Positions 1 to 7,903 of a stretch of DNA of 40,392 nt are shown piece after piece. A program made the position numbers and the translations under genes. Positions within the stretch are counted from its first letter, which is position 1. Each line of letters starts with the position of its first letter. The DNA is from Candidatus Aminicenantota bacterium (lineage in GTDB: Bacteria > Acidobacteriota > Aminicenantia > Aminicenantales > Aminicenantaceae), in assembly GCA_021162615.1 (NCBI GenBank), contig JAGGYH010000029.1, positions 1-40,392 of the forward strand. Reading direction: 5' to 3'. The notes under the pieces are model-generated. The model saw only the letters and a list, made by a program, of their open reading frames with translations, did no database searches and was not told where the DNA came from.

Positions 1-672
1 AAGGAACTGGCGAACTTTACTGGCATCAATATGTCTGGGCACCGCATCCAGCGCCAGGTTCAGGGAGTCAATAAACAACCTCCAGGTCCCCCAAAATATG
101 ACTATAATGATAAAGAATGATATGAGCGGATCGATCCACTGTTTCCCTGTGAATTTTATAAGCAGCCCTGCGATCACGACTCCAAAGGACACCCCCGCAT
201 CCGCAGCCATATGAAGGAAAGCTCCTTTTATGTTCAAGTCGTGCTTCTGCCCTTTGAAAAAAAGTAAAGAAGTGAGTGCATTGACCACCACACCGATGCC
301 GGCCACAATCATAATGGTCGTACCTGCCACCGGCTCAGGATCTTTTAACTTACCTATAGCATCCCAGCCTATAACAAGAACAACACCGAAGAGCAGCAGC
401 GCGTTCAATATGGACACGAGGATGGTCGTCCGCCGCAGTCCGTAAGTGTACTTTCCTTTTGGTTTTATTGTTGCAAGCCATGCGGCTGTCCAGGCAAAAA
501 CCAAACTCAAAACATCACTGGCATTATGACCTGCGTCAGCCAGTAAAGCCGAGGAATTGGCCATCAGTCCGAAAACGACCTCAACTCCCACAAAAAGGAT
601 ATTCAAACCAATGCCGATGGCAAAGGCCCTGCTGTAGTTCTTATGGATCGAGCGGCTTTGAGAATCGTTCAT
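1..672 (-). CDS. Cation diffusion facilitator (CDF) family efflux protein, partial
   Basis: The open frame runs off the left edge of the window; 224 codons are visible, starting at an ATG preceded by AAGGACG. The protein should export divalent metal ions (Zn, Co, Cd, Fe or Mn type) across the inner membrane using the proton gradient. The visible part has about six hydrophobic segments and the two CDF metal-site motifs, H49xxxD53 (LADAGHNASD) and H154xxxD158 (HMAAD). The HxxxD arrangement is common in zinc-type members, but the metal is inferred. Missing are the cytoplasmic C-terminal domain and the stop codon. The gene starts 14 bases after the stop of queH on the same strand, so the two are probably co-transcribed. 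Confidence 0.9.
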   Translation of the reverse strand, partial: MNDSQSRSIHKNYSRAFAIGIGLNILFVGVEVVFGLMANSSALLADAGHNASDVLSLVFAWTAAWLATIKPKGKYTYGLRRTTILVSILNALLLFGVVLVIGWDAIGKLKDPEPVAGTTIMIVAGIGVVVNALTSLLFFKGQKHDLNIKGAFLHMAADAGVSFGVVIAGLLIKFTGKQWIDPLISFFIIIVIFWGTWRLFIDSLNLALDAVPRHIDASKVRQFL

Positions 673-686
673 CGGATTTCGTCCTT

Positions 687-1241
687 TTATTTCATGGAAT
701 ACTCACATCCGCAGTATTTCTGCCTGTAAAGTCCCAGAACTCTGGACAGTTCCACACTGCGCTTGAATCCGTCTTTTTTCTTAAAATCAGCTTCCAGAAA
801 CATTACTCCATATTCTTCGGCCACTCCTCTCCCGACCTTAAAAATCGTATCTGATGATTTATGAGGGGAAATGGTCAAAGTGGTAGTGAAAAAAGAAATG
901 CCTAATTCAAGAGCTTTTTGAGCCGTGGCTTCAAGGTTATGGCGGAAACATTTTTCGCACCTCTTCCCACCTTCCGGTTCCTTTTCCAGTCCCCTGACGG
1001 CTTTGAGCCACTCTTCCGGATTGTATTCAGGGATTATGACCTTAAATCCTAATTCTCTTCCTGCCTTCAGGGCATTTTCCGCCCTCTTATGGTATTCTTT
1101 TTCAGGATAAATATTAGGATTGTGAAAGTAGCCGATGACTTCATATTGAGGCTCTAATCTCTCATAAACAGCGGTAGAATCAGGGCCGCAGCAGATATGG
1201 AGAAGAATCTCAGGTTTATCAATCTTTTTGTTTTCACTCAC
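687..1241 (-). CDS. queH: Epoxyqueuosine reductase QueH
   Basis: This 184-residue protein belongs to the QueH (former DUF208) family, the non-cobalamin enzyme that reduces epoxyqueuosine to queuosine in tRNA. It shows the expected cysteine pairs: an N-terminal LLHICCGPDS, a central RCEKCFRHNL and a C-terminal YCGCEYS, which carry the metal or cluster ligands in the family. Length is normal for the family. The start is GTG with only a weak GAAGA upstream, so it could be off by a few codons. Using QueH rather than the cobalamin enzyme QueG fits an anaerobe. It is probably the first gene of an operon with the downstream metal-efflux gene. Confidence 0.92.
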   Translation of the reverse strand: MSENKKIDKPEILLHICCGPDSTAVYERLEPQYEVIGYFHNPNIYPEKEYHKRAENALKAGRELGFKVIIPEYNPEEWLKAVRGLEKEPEGGKRCEKCFRHNLEATAQKALELGISFFTTTLTISPHKSSDTIFKVGRGVAEEYGVMFLEADFKKKDGFKRSVELSRVLGLYRQKYCGCEYSMK

Positions 1242-1390
1242 TCTTCAACACAGATATTATTTTATAATAATATCCGCTTATAATCCATTAATCTGAAATT
1301 GATAGTTTAGACGAACAGGGATGATGAGCGAGTCGATCATGTTGAATGTGTAGAGATACGCATACATATTTTATGAATAATTCATGCTTG

Positions 1391-1420
1391 TTGACTTAAT
1401 GAGCTGTATTGGATTATTAT
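1391..1420 (+). promoter_or_regulatory. Putative sigma-70 promoter of the homocysteine methyltransferase gene
   Basis: TTGACT (1391-1396), an 18-base spacer and TATTAT (1415-1420) predict a transcript start near 1427. This helps fix the start codon: the upstream TTG at 1409 lies between the two boxes, so the ATG at 1445 is preferred. No transcription data; pattern match only. Confidence 0.45.
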
Positions 1421-1444
1421 TTTATCACTTCACGGAATATCTTG

Positions 1445-2335
1445 ATGAGTCTTTCGATCTTACAGCTTGCCCAACAAAGAATCGTGCTTCTTGACGGAGG
1501 CATGGGAACAGAACTGATCAAAAAAGGTTTTACAGGCGGAGGCCCCCCTGAAGCATGGAATATTGAAAAACCTGATATCGTTAAAAAAATCCATAAAAGG
1601 TATTTTGACGCGGGCTCTGACGCTGTGCTGACCAACAGCTTCGGAGGGAACAGGATAAAACTCGCCTCCTTTGGAATGGAAAAAAGATGCTCTGAGCTCA
1701 ACAAAAGGGCGGCAGAGCTTGCCTGTGGAACCAAGCCCAAGGGAAAATATGTGGGGGGAAGCATGGGCCCTACAGGAAAATTTCTCAAACCCTACGGGGA
1801 TTTCACTGAAGATGAATTCATAGATGCCTATTGTGCTCAGGCAGAAGCCCTTTCTGAAGGCGGAGTTGATTTTCTTCTTATTGAGACCCAGTACGACCTC
1901 AAAGAAGCGGTGTGCGCTATCAAAGGGGCCAGAAAGGCATGCGGACTTCCTCTTTTCGTCACCATGACGTTTAAGAACACGCCAAGGGGTTTCTTTACGG
2001 AAATGGGAAACAGTGTCTCCCAATGCGTAAAAGAGCTTGAAAACAGGGCTGTTTCAGTACTGGGAGCCAACTGCACTCTTGACAGCAGGGAAATGGCTGA
2101 ACTGGTAAAAGAAATAAAAGACAACGCATCACTCCCTGTTATGGCCCAGGCAAATGCCGGACAGCCTAAAATAACTACAGGGGGACAATTAAAATACTCC
2201 CAAACCGCAGACAACTACGTAAAATATGTTGAAAAAATAATTGAGAACGGAGCGGACATCATCGGAGGATGCTGCGGTACCAATCCTTCTTATATCCGCA
2301 AAATGGCCAAATTAATCCGCATGCGCTTTCTTTAG
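1445..2335 (+). CDS. Homocysteine S-methyltransferase family protein
   Basis: A 296-residue single-domain member of the Hcy-binding barrel family (as in MetH N-terminus, BHMT and MmuM), which moves a methyl group to the thiol of homocysteine or a similar selenol/thiol acceptor. Diagnostic motifs are LLDGGMGTEL at the start, GANCTLD near residue 208 and GGCCGTNP near residue 275; these supply the three zinc-binding cysteines. There are no pterin or B12 domains, so the methyl donor is not shown by the sequence. ATG at 1445 is chosen over TTG at 1409 because the latter falls inside the promoter. Its stop overlaps the stop of the opposing gene by three bases. A partnership with the corrinoid genes at 9084-12230 is possible but unproven. 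Confidence 0.85.
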   Translation: MSLSILQLAQQRIVLLDGGMGTELIKKGFTGGGPPEAWNIEKPDIVKKIHKRYFDAGSDAVLTNSFGGNRIKLASFGMEKRCSELNKRAAELACGTKPKGKYVGGSMGPTGKFLKPYGDFTEDEFIDAYCAQAEALSEGGVDFLLIETQYDLKEAVCAIKGARKACGLPLFVTMTFKNTPRGFFTEMGNSVSQCVKELENRAVSVLGANCTLDSREMAELVKEIKDNASLPVMAQANAGQPKITTGGQLKYSQTADNYVKYVEKIIENGADIIGGCCGTNPSYIRKMAKLIRMRFL

Positions 2336-3093
2336 ATAAGAAAAGGAATCAAAGCTTTTCTCCTTGAGGGATATTCCGGAAAGGTTCTTTTATACCATTT
2401 GTGATTGGATAGTGCTCGAGGAGCAAGGTTTGCGGTGGTCCACAAGGCAAAAGCGGCTCCGGGAAGAGACCATGTGGCCACAGCCCACCCGGTCCATTCC
2501 ATGATCTCTCCAAAATAATTTGGCGATGAGATGTAACGGAAAAGCCCTTTTTGCGGGATCTTATAAGCCAATTCTCCAGGCTTTCGCAAGCCTCTCAGGA
2601 TGCTGTCTGAATGTATATTGATAATGTAACCGGTGAGAAACAAAACCGCTCCGCAGATAAATCTTCCGTCAAGAAGCCAGCCCATCCCGTATGGTTTGGA
2701 CAGCACAAACAGAAAACCGCTGTTGAGATAGCTGTTTATAATGTTAAAAAACAAAGCCAGAAACATAACAAGTAACGGCATCCTGTAAGGACTCTTTTTC
2801 ATGATAAAAGGGAAGATAAGAGCGCGCTGAACATAGTGGACTTCCCACATGAGCAGAAACAGAAAAGCCGTGATATCCTGGCTCCGGGGACTGAAAAAAA
2901 AGAAAAGATAAGGCAAAAGAAACGAGGGTAACTCCATGATAAACCAGCCCCATTTGGGATTAATCGTACGGCCCCACCCTCTCCTGGCATATCGTCCGTA
3001 AGGAGCATTCACAAAAAAAAGGCTTATACACACAATGACAGCCAGCGCTGTCCAGAAAAGCAAAATCCAGTGGAAAAGGATGGCACCGATCAA
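2332..3093 (-). CDS. Steroid 5-alpha-reductase-like membrane protein
   Basis: This 253-residue polytopic protein has about six hydrophobic segments and the C-terminal signature of the 3-oxo-5-alpha-steroid 4-dehydrogenase / isoprenylcysteine methyltransferase-like superfamily: YKIPQKGLFRYISSPNYFGE, then EWTGWAVATW and NHKWYKRTFPEYPSRRKALIPF. Eukaryotic relatives are NADPH-dependent reductases of steroid or polyprenol enones; bacterial substrates are mostly unknown. Its ATG overlaps the end of the upstream dehydrogenase by four bases (ATGA), which indicates translational coupling. Together the pair looks like two successive redox steps on a lipid, perhaps a sterol- or polyprenoid-like molecule. 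Family assignment is solid; the substrate is inference. Confidence 0.82.
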   Translation of the reverse strand: MIGAILFHWILLFWTALAVIVCISLFFVNAPYGRYARRGWGRTINPKWGWFIMELPSFLLPYLFFFFSPRSQDITAFLFLLMWEVHYVQRALIFPFIMKKSPYRMPLLVMFLALFFNIINSYLNSGFLFVLSKPYGMGWLLDGRFICGAVLFLTGYIINIHSDSILRGLRKPGELAYKIPQKGLFRYISSPNYFGEIMEWTGWAVATWSLPGAAFALWTTANLAPRALSNHKWYKRTFPEYPSRRKALIPFLI

Positions 3094-4067
3094 TCCAGGA
3101 ACCCCTTTTTCTCAAGCCATTCTATGGTGTCCCGAATCGTCACTTTAAGAGGCCTGGGGCTGTAGCCCAGACACTCTTCTGCTCGTCTCCGCGAGATAAA
3201 CTGGTGTGTTCTCAATGCTCTCAGCGCTTCTGAAGTCAGCAGGGCGTTTTTTCCCCGCAGAAGAGCAGCCGCTTCAGAAAAAGGAACAGCCAGACTCGCC
3301 AGCCATAAAGGGGCGGTAAAAAAGGGGGGTTTTATTCCTCTCATTTCCCTTATCATCTCAGCGATCTCACGAATTGATGACCAGTGCCCTGAAAGGATGA
3401 ATTGTGAACCTGCCTCTGCTTTCTCCTCAGCCAGAAGCGCTCCCCTGACAACATCGCGGGCATCCACCCAGTCATACCCTCCTTTTATCAGAGATATGAA
3501 TTTCCTTTGGTATAATTTTATAAGCACATTTCCCATACGGGATGGCTTAAAATCATTCGGACCGATGACAGCTGTCGGTGATATGACAACCGCATCAATC
3601 CCGCTTTTCACAGCTTCCAGGACTTCCCTGGCACCGTCTGCTTTAGAACAATCATAAGCCGGAGACCGGGCATTTGAGAAAGAGCGTGTTTCATCTATGT
3701 ATTGATTCAAAGGAAAAGGGCTGTAAGCATGGATGGAACTAAAGTGAATAAGACGCCTTATGCGGCATTCCCTGCAGGCTCTTATGATATTCTGGGTCCC
3801 CTTGACATTGATCCGCCTCACCATTCCCTGTCTGTCACCGATAATTGAGATCCTTGCCGCAAGATGATAGACAACATCGCAGTCTTTCATGGCTTTGACG
3901 AGGCCGGTATAATCGAGAATATCTCCTTTTACGATGTCTATATCAAGACCTTGCACTCCCCTTGTGTCTTCGTGGATGAAAGCCCGTACTGGTCTTTTTA
4001 GCCGGATGAGCTCTCTTACCAAGTTCGCTCCGATGTGTCCGGAAGCTCCTGTTACAAATACATTCAT
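3090..4067 (-). CDS. NAD-dependent epimerase/dehydratase, 3-beta-HSD-like
   Basis: A 325-residue extended short-chain dehydrogenase. The N-terminus has the glycine-rich nucleotide motif VTGASGHIGANLV, the HLAA motif (VVYHLAARIS) follows, and the catalytic Tyr-xxx-Lys appears as YDCSK with an upstream serine in HFSSIHAY. The C-terminal half resembles the 3-beta-hydroxysteroid dehydrogenase / dihydroflavonol reductase branch more than sugar epimerases. It is translationally coupled to the steroid-reductase-like membrane gene downstream and lies 30 bases after the GH127 gene. Oxidation or reduction of a hydroxylated lipid is a reasonable guess, but a nucleotide-sugar substrate cannot be excluded. 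Confidence 0.85.
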   Translation of the reverse strand: MNVFVTGASGHIGANLVRELIRLKRPVRAFIHEDTRGVQGLDIDIVKGDILDYTGLVKAMKDCDVVYHLAARISIIGDRQGMVRRINVKGTQNIIRACRECRIRRLIHFSSIHAYSPFPLNQYIDETRSFSNARSPAYDCSKADGAREVLEAVKSGIDAVVISPTAVIGPNDFKPSRMGNVLIKLYQRKFISLIKGGYDWVDARDVVRGALLAEEKAEAGSQFILSGHWSSIREIAEMIREMRGIKPPFFTAPLWLASLAVPFSEAAALLRGKNALLTSEALRALRTHQFISRRRAEECLGYSPRPLKVTIRDTIEWLEKKGFLD

Positions 4068-4097
4068 ATTCAGCTTTTAGGTAAGGAAGAATAAGGC

Positions 4098-6083
4098 TTA
4101 TTCATTTGTTTCTTTGATCCAGACTTCCATCTCCCCCGCTCCCCTGTGAGACCATGAATAATAGGGGACAGCCATCAAAGGTTCCCCGTTCCGGTCTTCC
4201 CCGATCAAAACAGGAACGCCTCTTAACAGGTCAGGCTCAAATTTAGATTTAAATTGCGCTTCGCTTTTTATAATACGATCCAGCACATGCCCGTTATTGT
4301 CAACGCCCTCGAAACAAAACACCAGAGGGCCTCTCTGGAACGCCACTTTCCCACTGTCAGCATCGACCTTTTCGTGTGCTTTTATTTTTCTTACGGGCAT
4401 GGGTAAATCAAGCTCTATGACATCACCCTTTTTCCATGTTCTTGATAGTTTTGCATATCCATTTTCCAGAATGATTTCGATCGATTCTCCATTAACTTTA
4501 AGCACAGGCTCTTCACCATAAATATCAGCAAATGAATAAAGACTGCTCGGAACAGGCTCATTGCGGGCCCATCCGGGTATTCTTATATACACAGTAAGCC
4601 TACGGCTTTTCTCAGGCTCCATGGTTATTTTTATGTTTCCTTCCCATGGATAATGTGTTTCCTGGATCACTTTGACCTTGCTTCTCCCAATATCCAAAAC
4701 GCTTTCGTCTCCGACAAACAGGTTCACATAAAGGGAATCATCTGTGTTTGCATACACATAACCTGGAAAAGAAGGAAGGAATCGAGCTATGTTTCCGGGA
4801 CAGCAGGCGCAGTCAAACCATTCTTTCCTGGTGGCTTCGCCCTGATTGAATCTAAACTTACCGTCAGATTCGAGCGGGTTGGGATAGAAAAATTTATCTC
4901 CGCTTAAAGAAATCCCGGATAAAAATCCATTATAAAGGGTGCGTTCGAGTACATCTATATATTTGGCGTGACCGTGCAGCAGGAAAAGACGGTGGTTCCA
5001 GAAGATATTTCCAATGGCCGCGCATGTCTCGTTATAAGCTGTTTTATTGGGAAGAACATAATTCTCTCCGAAGGCCTCTCCTTTCCGGCTGGCTCCTATT
5101 CCTCCGGTTATGTAGAGCTTTTTGAAAACAACATTTTCCCATATCCGGTCTATGGCATTGATATAATCCTCATCTCCGGTCAAAGCAGCCACATCAGCCA
5201 TTCCGGAATACATGTACGTGGCTCTTACGGCATGGCCTATGGCTTCATCCTGTTCAATGACCGGTTTATGAGCCTGGAGATACCAGTCCTGGTTGTAAAT
5301 GGAAAAGGGAGAGTCTTCCGAGAACTTTTTGGGGTGTTCGATCCGCCCTCTCTGGTCCAGGAGAAATTTAGCCATTTCCAGATACTTACTCTCTCCTGTG
5401 GCCCTGTAGAGCTTCACAAGTCCTATCTCTATCTCCTGATGTCCCGGAAAATCCTTCTTTTTGTCGGGCCCGAATGTCTCAGCTATTAAGTCTGCATTTT
5501 TTAAAGCAATATCCAGAAAATTCCTCTTTCCGGTTGCTTGGAAGTAAGCCACAGCTGCTTCGTACATATGGCCTACATTATAGAGTTCATGGCTTGACCC
5601 CAGGTTGGACCACCGCTCCTCTCCGGCTCCGGGAGGCGGATTTTCCGGATCTATGGTTCTGGCCGTGTAAAGATACCCGTCTTCCTCCTGTGCAGCGGCG
5701 ATCTTTGTGATGAGCTCATCCATGTATTTTTCAAGTTCAGGATCATCCCTCAGGCTTAACGAATACGCAGCCCCTTCCATGATCTTATACACATCGGAAT
5801 CATTGTATCTGATTCCTTCGAATTCTCCTTTAATAAGACCGCCCGCTTTCTCGAAATTACTGATCCTTCCTGTTTCTTCACATTTTTTAAACGCAAAGGG
5901 AATGGTGACTTTTCGGTTGGTCTCTATTCTGGGAAGCCAGAACGAATCCGTGACCTGCACTTGAGTGAAAGGAACAGGCTTAATGGCATAATCCTTTCTC
6001 ATCTCTTGTTGGCAGCTTACGGAAAACACCATAAAAAACAAACCTGTCAGGGTTAGGAAAATTATAAAAGACCGCATCTTCAT
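4098..6083 (-). CDS. Glycoside hydrolase family 127 lipoprotein (beta-L-arabinofuranosidase-like)
   Basis: The 661-residue product starts with a lipoprotein signal (hydrophobic FLTLTGLFFMVFSVS then Cys), so it should be anchored at the cell surface or in the periplasm. The body matches GH127 (DUF1680): HELYNVGHMYEAAVAYF near residue 165, the YNETCAAIGNIFW segment near 353, and the FDCACCPGNIARF segment near 424. In the characterised Bifidobacterium enzyme the Glu/Cys of the first and Cys pair of the second bind zinc and supply the nucleophilic cysteine, and all are present here. The family removes beta-L-arabinofuranose from arabinan-type side chains, and relatives use other sugars. RBS AAGGAGG precedes the ATG. 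The NYN gene ends 25 bases upstream. Confidence 0.9.
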   Translation of the reverse strand: MKMRSFIIFLTLTGLFFMVFSVSCQQEMRKDYAIKPVPFTQVQVTDSFWLPRIETNRKVTIPFAFKKCEETGRISNFEKAGGLIKGEFEGIRYNDSDVYKIMEGAAYSLSLRDDPELEKYMDELITKIAAAQEEDGYLYTARTIDPENPPPGAGEERWSNLGSSHELYNVGHMYEAAVAYFQATGKRNFLDIALKNADLIAETFGPDKKKDFPGHQEIEIGLVKLYRATGESKYLEMAKFLLDQRGRIEHPKKFSEDSPFSIYNQDWYLQAHKPVIEQDEAIGHAVRATYMYSGMADVAALTGDEDYINAIDRIWENVVFKKLYITGGIGASRKGEAFGENYVLPNKTAYNETCAAIGNIFWNHRLFLLHGHAKYIDVLERTLYNGFLSGISLSGDKFFYPNPLESDGKFRFNQGEATRKEWFDCACCPGNIARFLPSFPGYVYANTDDSLYVNLFVGDESVLDIGRSKVKVIQETHYPWEGNIKITMEPEKSRRLTVYIRIPGWARNEPVPSSLYSFADIYGEEPVLKVNGESIEIILENGYAKLSRTWKKGDVIELDLPMPVRKIKAHEKVDADSGKVAFQRGPLVFCFEGVDNNGHVLDRIIKSEAQFKSKFEPDLLRGVPVLIGEDRNGEPLMAVPYYSWSHRGAGEMEVWIKETNE

Positions 6084-6108
6084 ATCCTAATCCTCCTTTT
6101 TGTTCGTG

Positions 6109-6870
6109 TTATTCAGCCTTTTCTTTGAGTCTGACATAGAAATGCGTGGCTCCCTCCTCTTCCTTGAACTTTATTTCAAAGAGTTGGGAATTGGATTTAA
6201 TGAGCTGAGACAGCTGCTTGTATCCGTAAGTGCGCGGATCAAAACTTGGATCGAGCTGATGAAGATAAAATCCCATGGTGGCTAAACTTGCCCATCCATC
6301 CTCCTGTAAGGCCATATCAAAAGCTCCTTTTAAAAGAGGAACAGGGTCAAGGGATTTTGTTTTTTCCAGAGTGGTTTTTGTTCTCGTCTCGGATTTTTTT
6401 CTTTTCGGACTTGATTTCGGAGCCAGATTTTCCGTATAGATAAAGATATTACAGGCATTTATAAAAGCCTTGGGAGTTGTTTTCTTCCCAATGCCCATGA
6501 CGAATATCCCTTTCTCTCTTATACGCGTGGCCAGCCTTGTGTAATCGCTGTCACTGGAGACAAGGCAAAATCCGTCCACAAGATTGCTGTTCAATATATC
6601 CATGGCGTCAATGATCATGGCGCTGTCAGTGGCATTTTTTCCTACCGTATATCTGAACTGCTGTATGGGCTGTATAGCCGCATTATTGAGGGAACTCTTC
6701 CATCCCTGCATATTCGATGTGGTCCAATCTCCATATATACGCCTGATCGTGACGGAGCCGTATTTCCCTGCCTCAGTCAGTATTTTTCCTATTAAACTGG
6801 GCCGTGCGTTATCCCCGTCAATGAGCAAAGCTATTCGCTTTTCGCTTGTTTCTTTTATTCTTTTTATCAT
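6109..6870 (-). CDS. NYN-domain (LabA/DUF88) protein with C-terminal LOTUS/OST-HTH domain
   Basis: The first 150 residues form a PIN-like NYN domain of the LabA/DUF88 group: LLIDGDN at the N-terminus, a central NATDSAMIIDAMD and LVSSDSDYTRLA give the conserved acidic residues that hold a metal in family nucleases. After a charged, low-complexity linker (KSSPKRKKSETRTKTTLEKTK) a helix-turn-helix-like region of about 80 residues (GWASLATMGFYLHQLDPSFD ... YGYKQLSQLIKSNSQLFEI) matches the OST-HTH/LOTUS domain, which binds RNA. The likely role is RNA binding or cleavage in the cytoplasm; no target is known. It is the first gene of a possible four-gene minus-strand run with GH127 and two redox genes, which is functionally odd company. 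Confidence 0.87.
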   Translation of the reverse strand: MIKRIKETSEKRIALLIDGDNARPSLIGKILTEAGKYGSVTIRRIYGDWTTSNMQGWKSSLNNAAIQPIQQFRYTVGKNATDSAMIIDAMDILNSNLVDGFCLVSSDSDYTRLATRIREKGIFVMGIGKKTTPKAFINACNIFIYTENLAPKSSPKRKKSETRTKTTLEKTKSLDPVPLLKGAFDMALQEDGWASLATMGFYLHQLDPSFDPRTYGYKQLSQLIKSNSQLFEIKFKEEEGATHFYVRLKEKAE

Positions 6871-6894
6871 TTTTATTTCTCTCTTATTTTTATT

Positions 6895-6990
6895 TTAACC
6901 TGACCTATTCATAAAAAACGGCAAGGAACACAGCTTCGCACCCTGTGCCTCGCATCTGCAGCAACCTCGACTTTTTCATTATCAGGTTAA
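6895..6990. repeat. 96-bp intergenic element with 9-bp perfect terminal inverted repeats (minus-oriented R1 fragment)
   Basis: TTAACCTGA (6895-6903) and TCAGGTTAA (6982-6990) are exact inverted copies bounding the element. Inside, 6932-6971 is the exact reverse complement of 40123-40162 (40 bases), and it also matches 12271-12312 with changes. It begins with the recurring CCTGACCTATTCATAA motif. The rest of this 351-base gap (6991-7143) is AT-rich with no gene seen. Confidence 0.7.
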
Positions 6991-7143
6991 TTTTTATATT
7001 CTATAGATTTTACATATAATACGAAATTTTAGCAACTATGGGGGTGAGCTTGAAAAACAGTCAATGTCCGTACGCGAACAGAATAATGTATCCTTATAAT
7101 ATATCCTTCATAATAAGCTTATGATCGAAAAAACTTGAACTGC

Positions 7144-7162
7144 GTATCATATTATATGATAC
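7144..7162. promoter_or_regulatory. Upstream palindromic operator (copy 1)
   Basis: GTATCATA-TTA-TATGATAC is a perfect 8-bp inverted repeat around a 3-base TTA centre. It has the same centre and nearly the same arms as the palindrome at 7198-7220; the centres are 56 bases apart. A TTGAAC box lies just upstream at 7135-7140. Most likely a binding site for a dimeric regulator; the regulator is not identified. Confidence 0.6.
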
Positions 7163-7182
7163 ATTAATAAAATATTAATTTA

Positions 7183-7211
7183 TTGACACTATTCCATATG
7201 TTTCATATTAT
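7183..7211 (+). promoter_or_regulatory. Strong sigma-70-like promoter of the SatD-like/galK cluster
   Basis: TTGACA (7183-7188), a 17-base spacer and TATTAT (7206-7211). The -10 box lies inside the second palindrome, and the ATG at 7222 is only 10 bases after it, so the transcript would carry almost no leader. Confidence 0.65.
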
Positions 7212-7220
7212 ATGAAACAT
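7198..7220. promoter_or_regulatory. Palindromic operator over the -10 box (copy 2)
   Basis: ATGTTTCATA-TTA-TATGAAACAT is a perfect 10-bp inverted repeat with a TTA centre. It covers the -10 box and the predicted transcription start, so a bound protein would block transcription. The core TTTCATATTATATGAAA differs from the upstream site only by a symmetric T-to-A change in each arm. Confidence 0.65.
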
Positions 7221-7221
7221 A

Positions 7222-7845
7222 ATGCCTGAAAATTTGATCCTCATCGGTAATATTCCCGGTATCCCTTATGATTCCCTTCAGGAATACCATAAAATATTGA
7301 AAACTCTGACATCTTCCTGTTCACATATGTTCCATTCACACATTCTTTCCCCCTACTCCGTAACCATAGACCATGATTTCCTGGGCATCCCTTTAAATTT
7401 AAAAACGTGTATTGCATCTTTGTTTTATTTTGAAGAAACAATTATTGACTGGAACATATCTTTCAAAATATCCTCTATCATAAGGCATGGAAAAATTTCT
7501 TCCAGATTAAATAAAAAAACATCCGTTCATCTAACGGGAGAGGGCATCTTGCAGGCACGGAAAGAGCTCTATTCTAAGCGAAGTACGGATCCAAGGATAC
7601 TTTTTCACATAAAGCCGGAATCCCTGTCAGAACAGCTCAACAGGCTGTTTATGGTGCTTGATTCCATCTCATCCAGATGGAATCAGAAGGATTTCTCACT
7701 CATATCAGATATGCTTAAAAACGAAAGCAATGAAGAAGTTGCCATAAAGCACAGAAAAAACAGAAGCCAGATATGGAAACGAAGGAAAACGCTCCTTATC
7801 AGCGAATACAAATCCCTCAAAAAAGTCATTCTAGGAATTATTTGA
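7222..7845 (+). CDS. SatD-like protein with C-terminal helix-turn-helix-like segment
   Basis: The layout of this 207-residue protein recalls the SatD family. A short N-terminal strand (LILIGNIPGI) sits where SatD proteins have IGDIxxSR. A central GKISSRLNKKTSVHLTGEG segment precedes HITGEG-like family text with a helix (LQARKELYSKR). A C-terminal stretch (LISDMLKNESNEEVAIKHRK NRSQIWKRR) reads like a helix-turn-helix of the form found in the family. The usual Asp of the first strand is Asn here. The ATG has no Shine-Dalgarno, consistent with a leaderless mRNA, and no other early Met exists. It sits 58 bases before galK. Autoregulation through the palindromes is inference; family assignment is tentative. 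Confidence 0.5.
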   Translation: MPENLILIGNIPGIPYDSLQEYHKILKTLTSSCSHMFHSHILSPYSVTIDHDFLGIPLNLKTCIASLFYFEETIIDWNISFKISSIIRHGKISSRLNKKTSVHLTGEGILQARKELYSKRSTDPRILFHIKPESLSEQLNRLFMVLDSISSRWNQKDFSLISDMLKNESNEEVAIKHRKNRSQIWKRRKTLLISEYKSLKKVILGII

Positions 7846-7903
7846 CTTTTAGCCTGCTCTGATGTAAACATGTCATCTGTGATATTTCATTTTTTGTACT
7901 TCA

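Noticed and set aside
1460-2214. Two minus-strand open frames inside the homocysteine methyltransferase gene
   Set aside because: They shadow a clear conserved gene on the plus strand and have no similarity, start signal or neighbour support.
7144-7220. The palindromes taken as an intrinsic terminator of an upstream gene
   Set aside because: Stems are AT-rich with 3-base centres and lack a following U-run, no gene ends just upstream, and one overlaps a good promoter; an operator role fits better.
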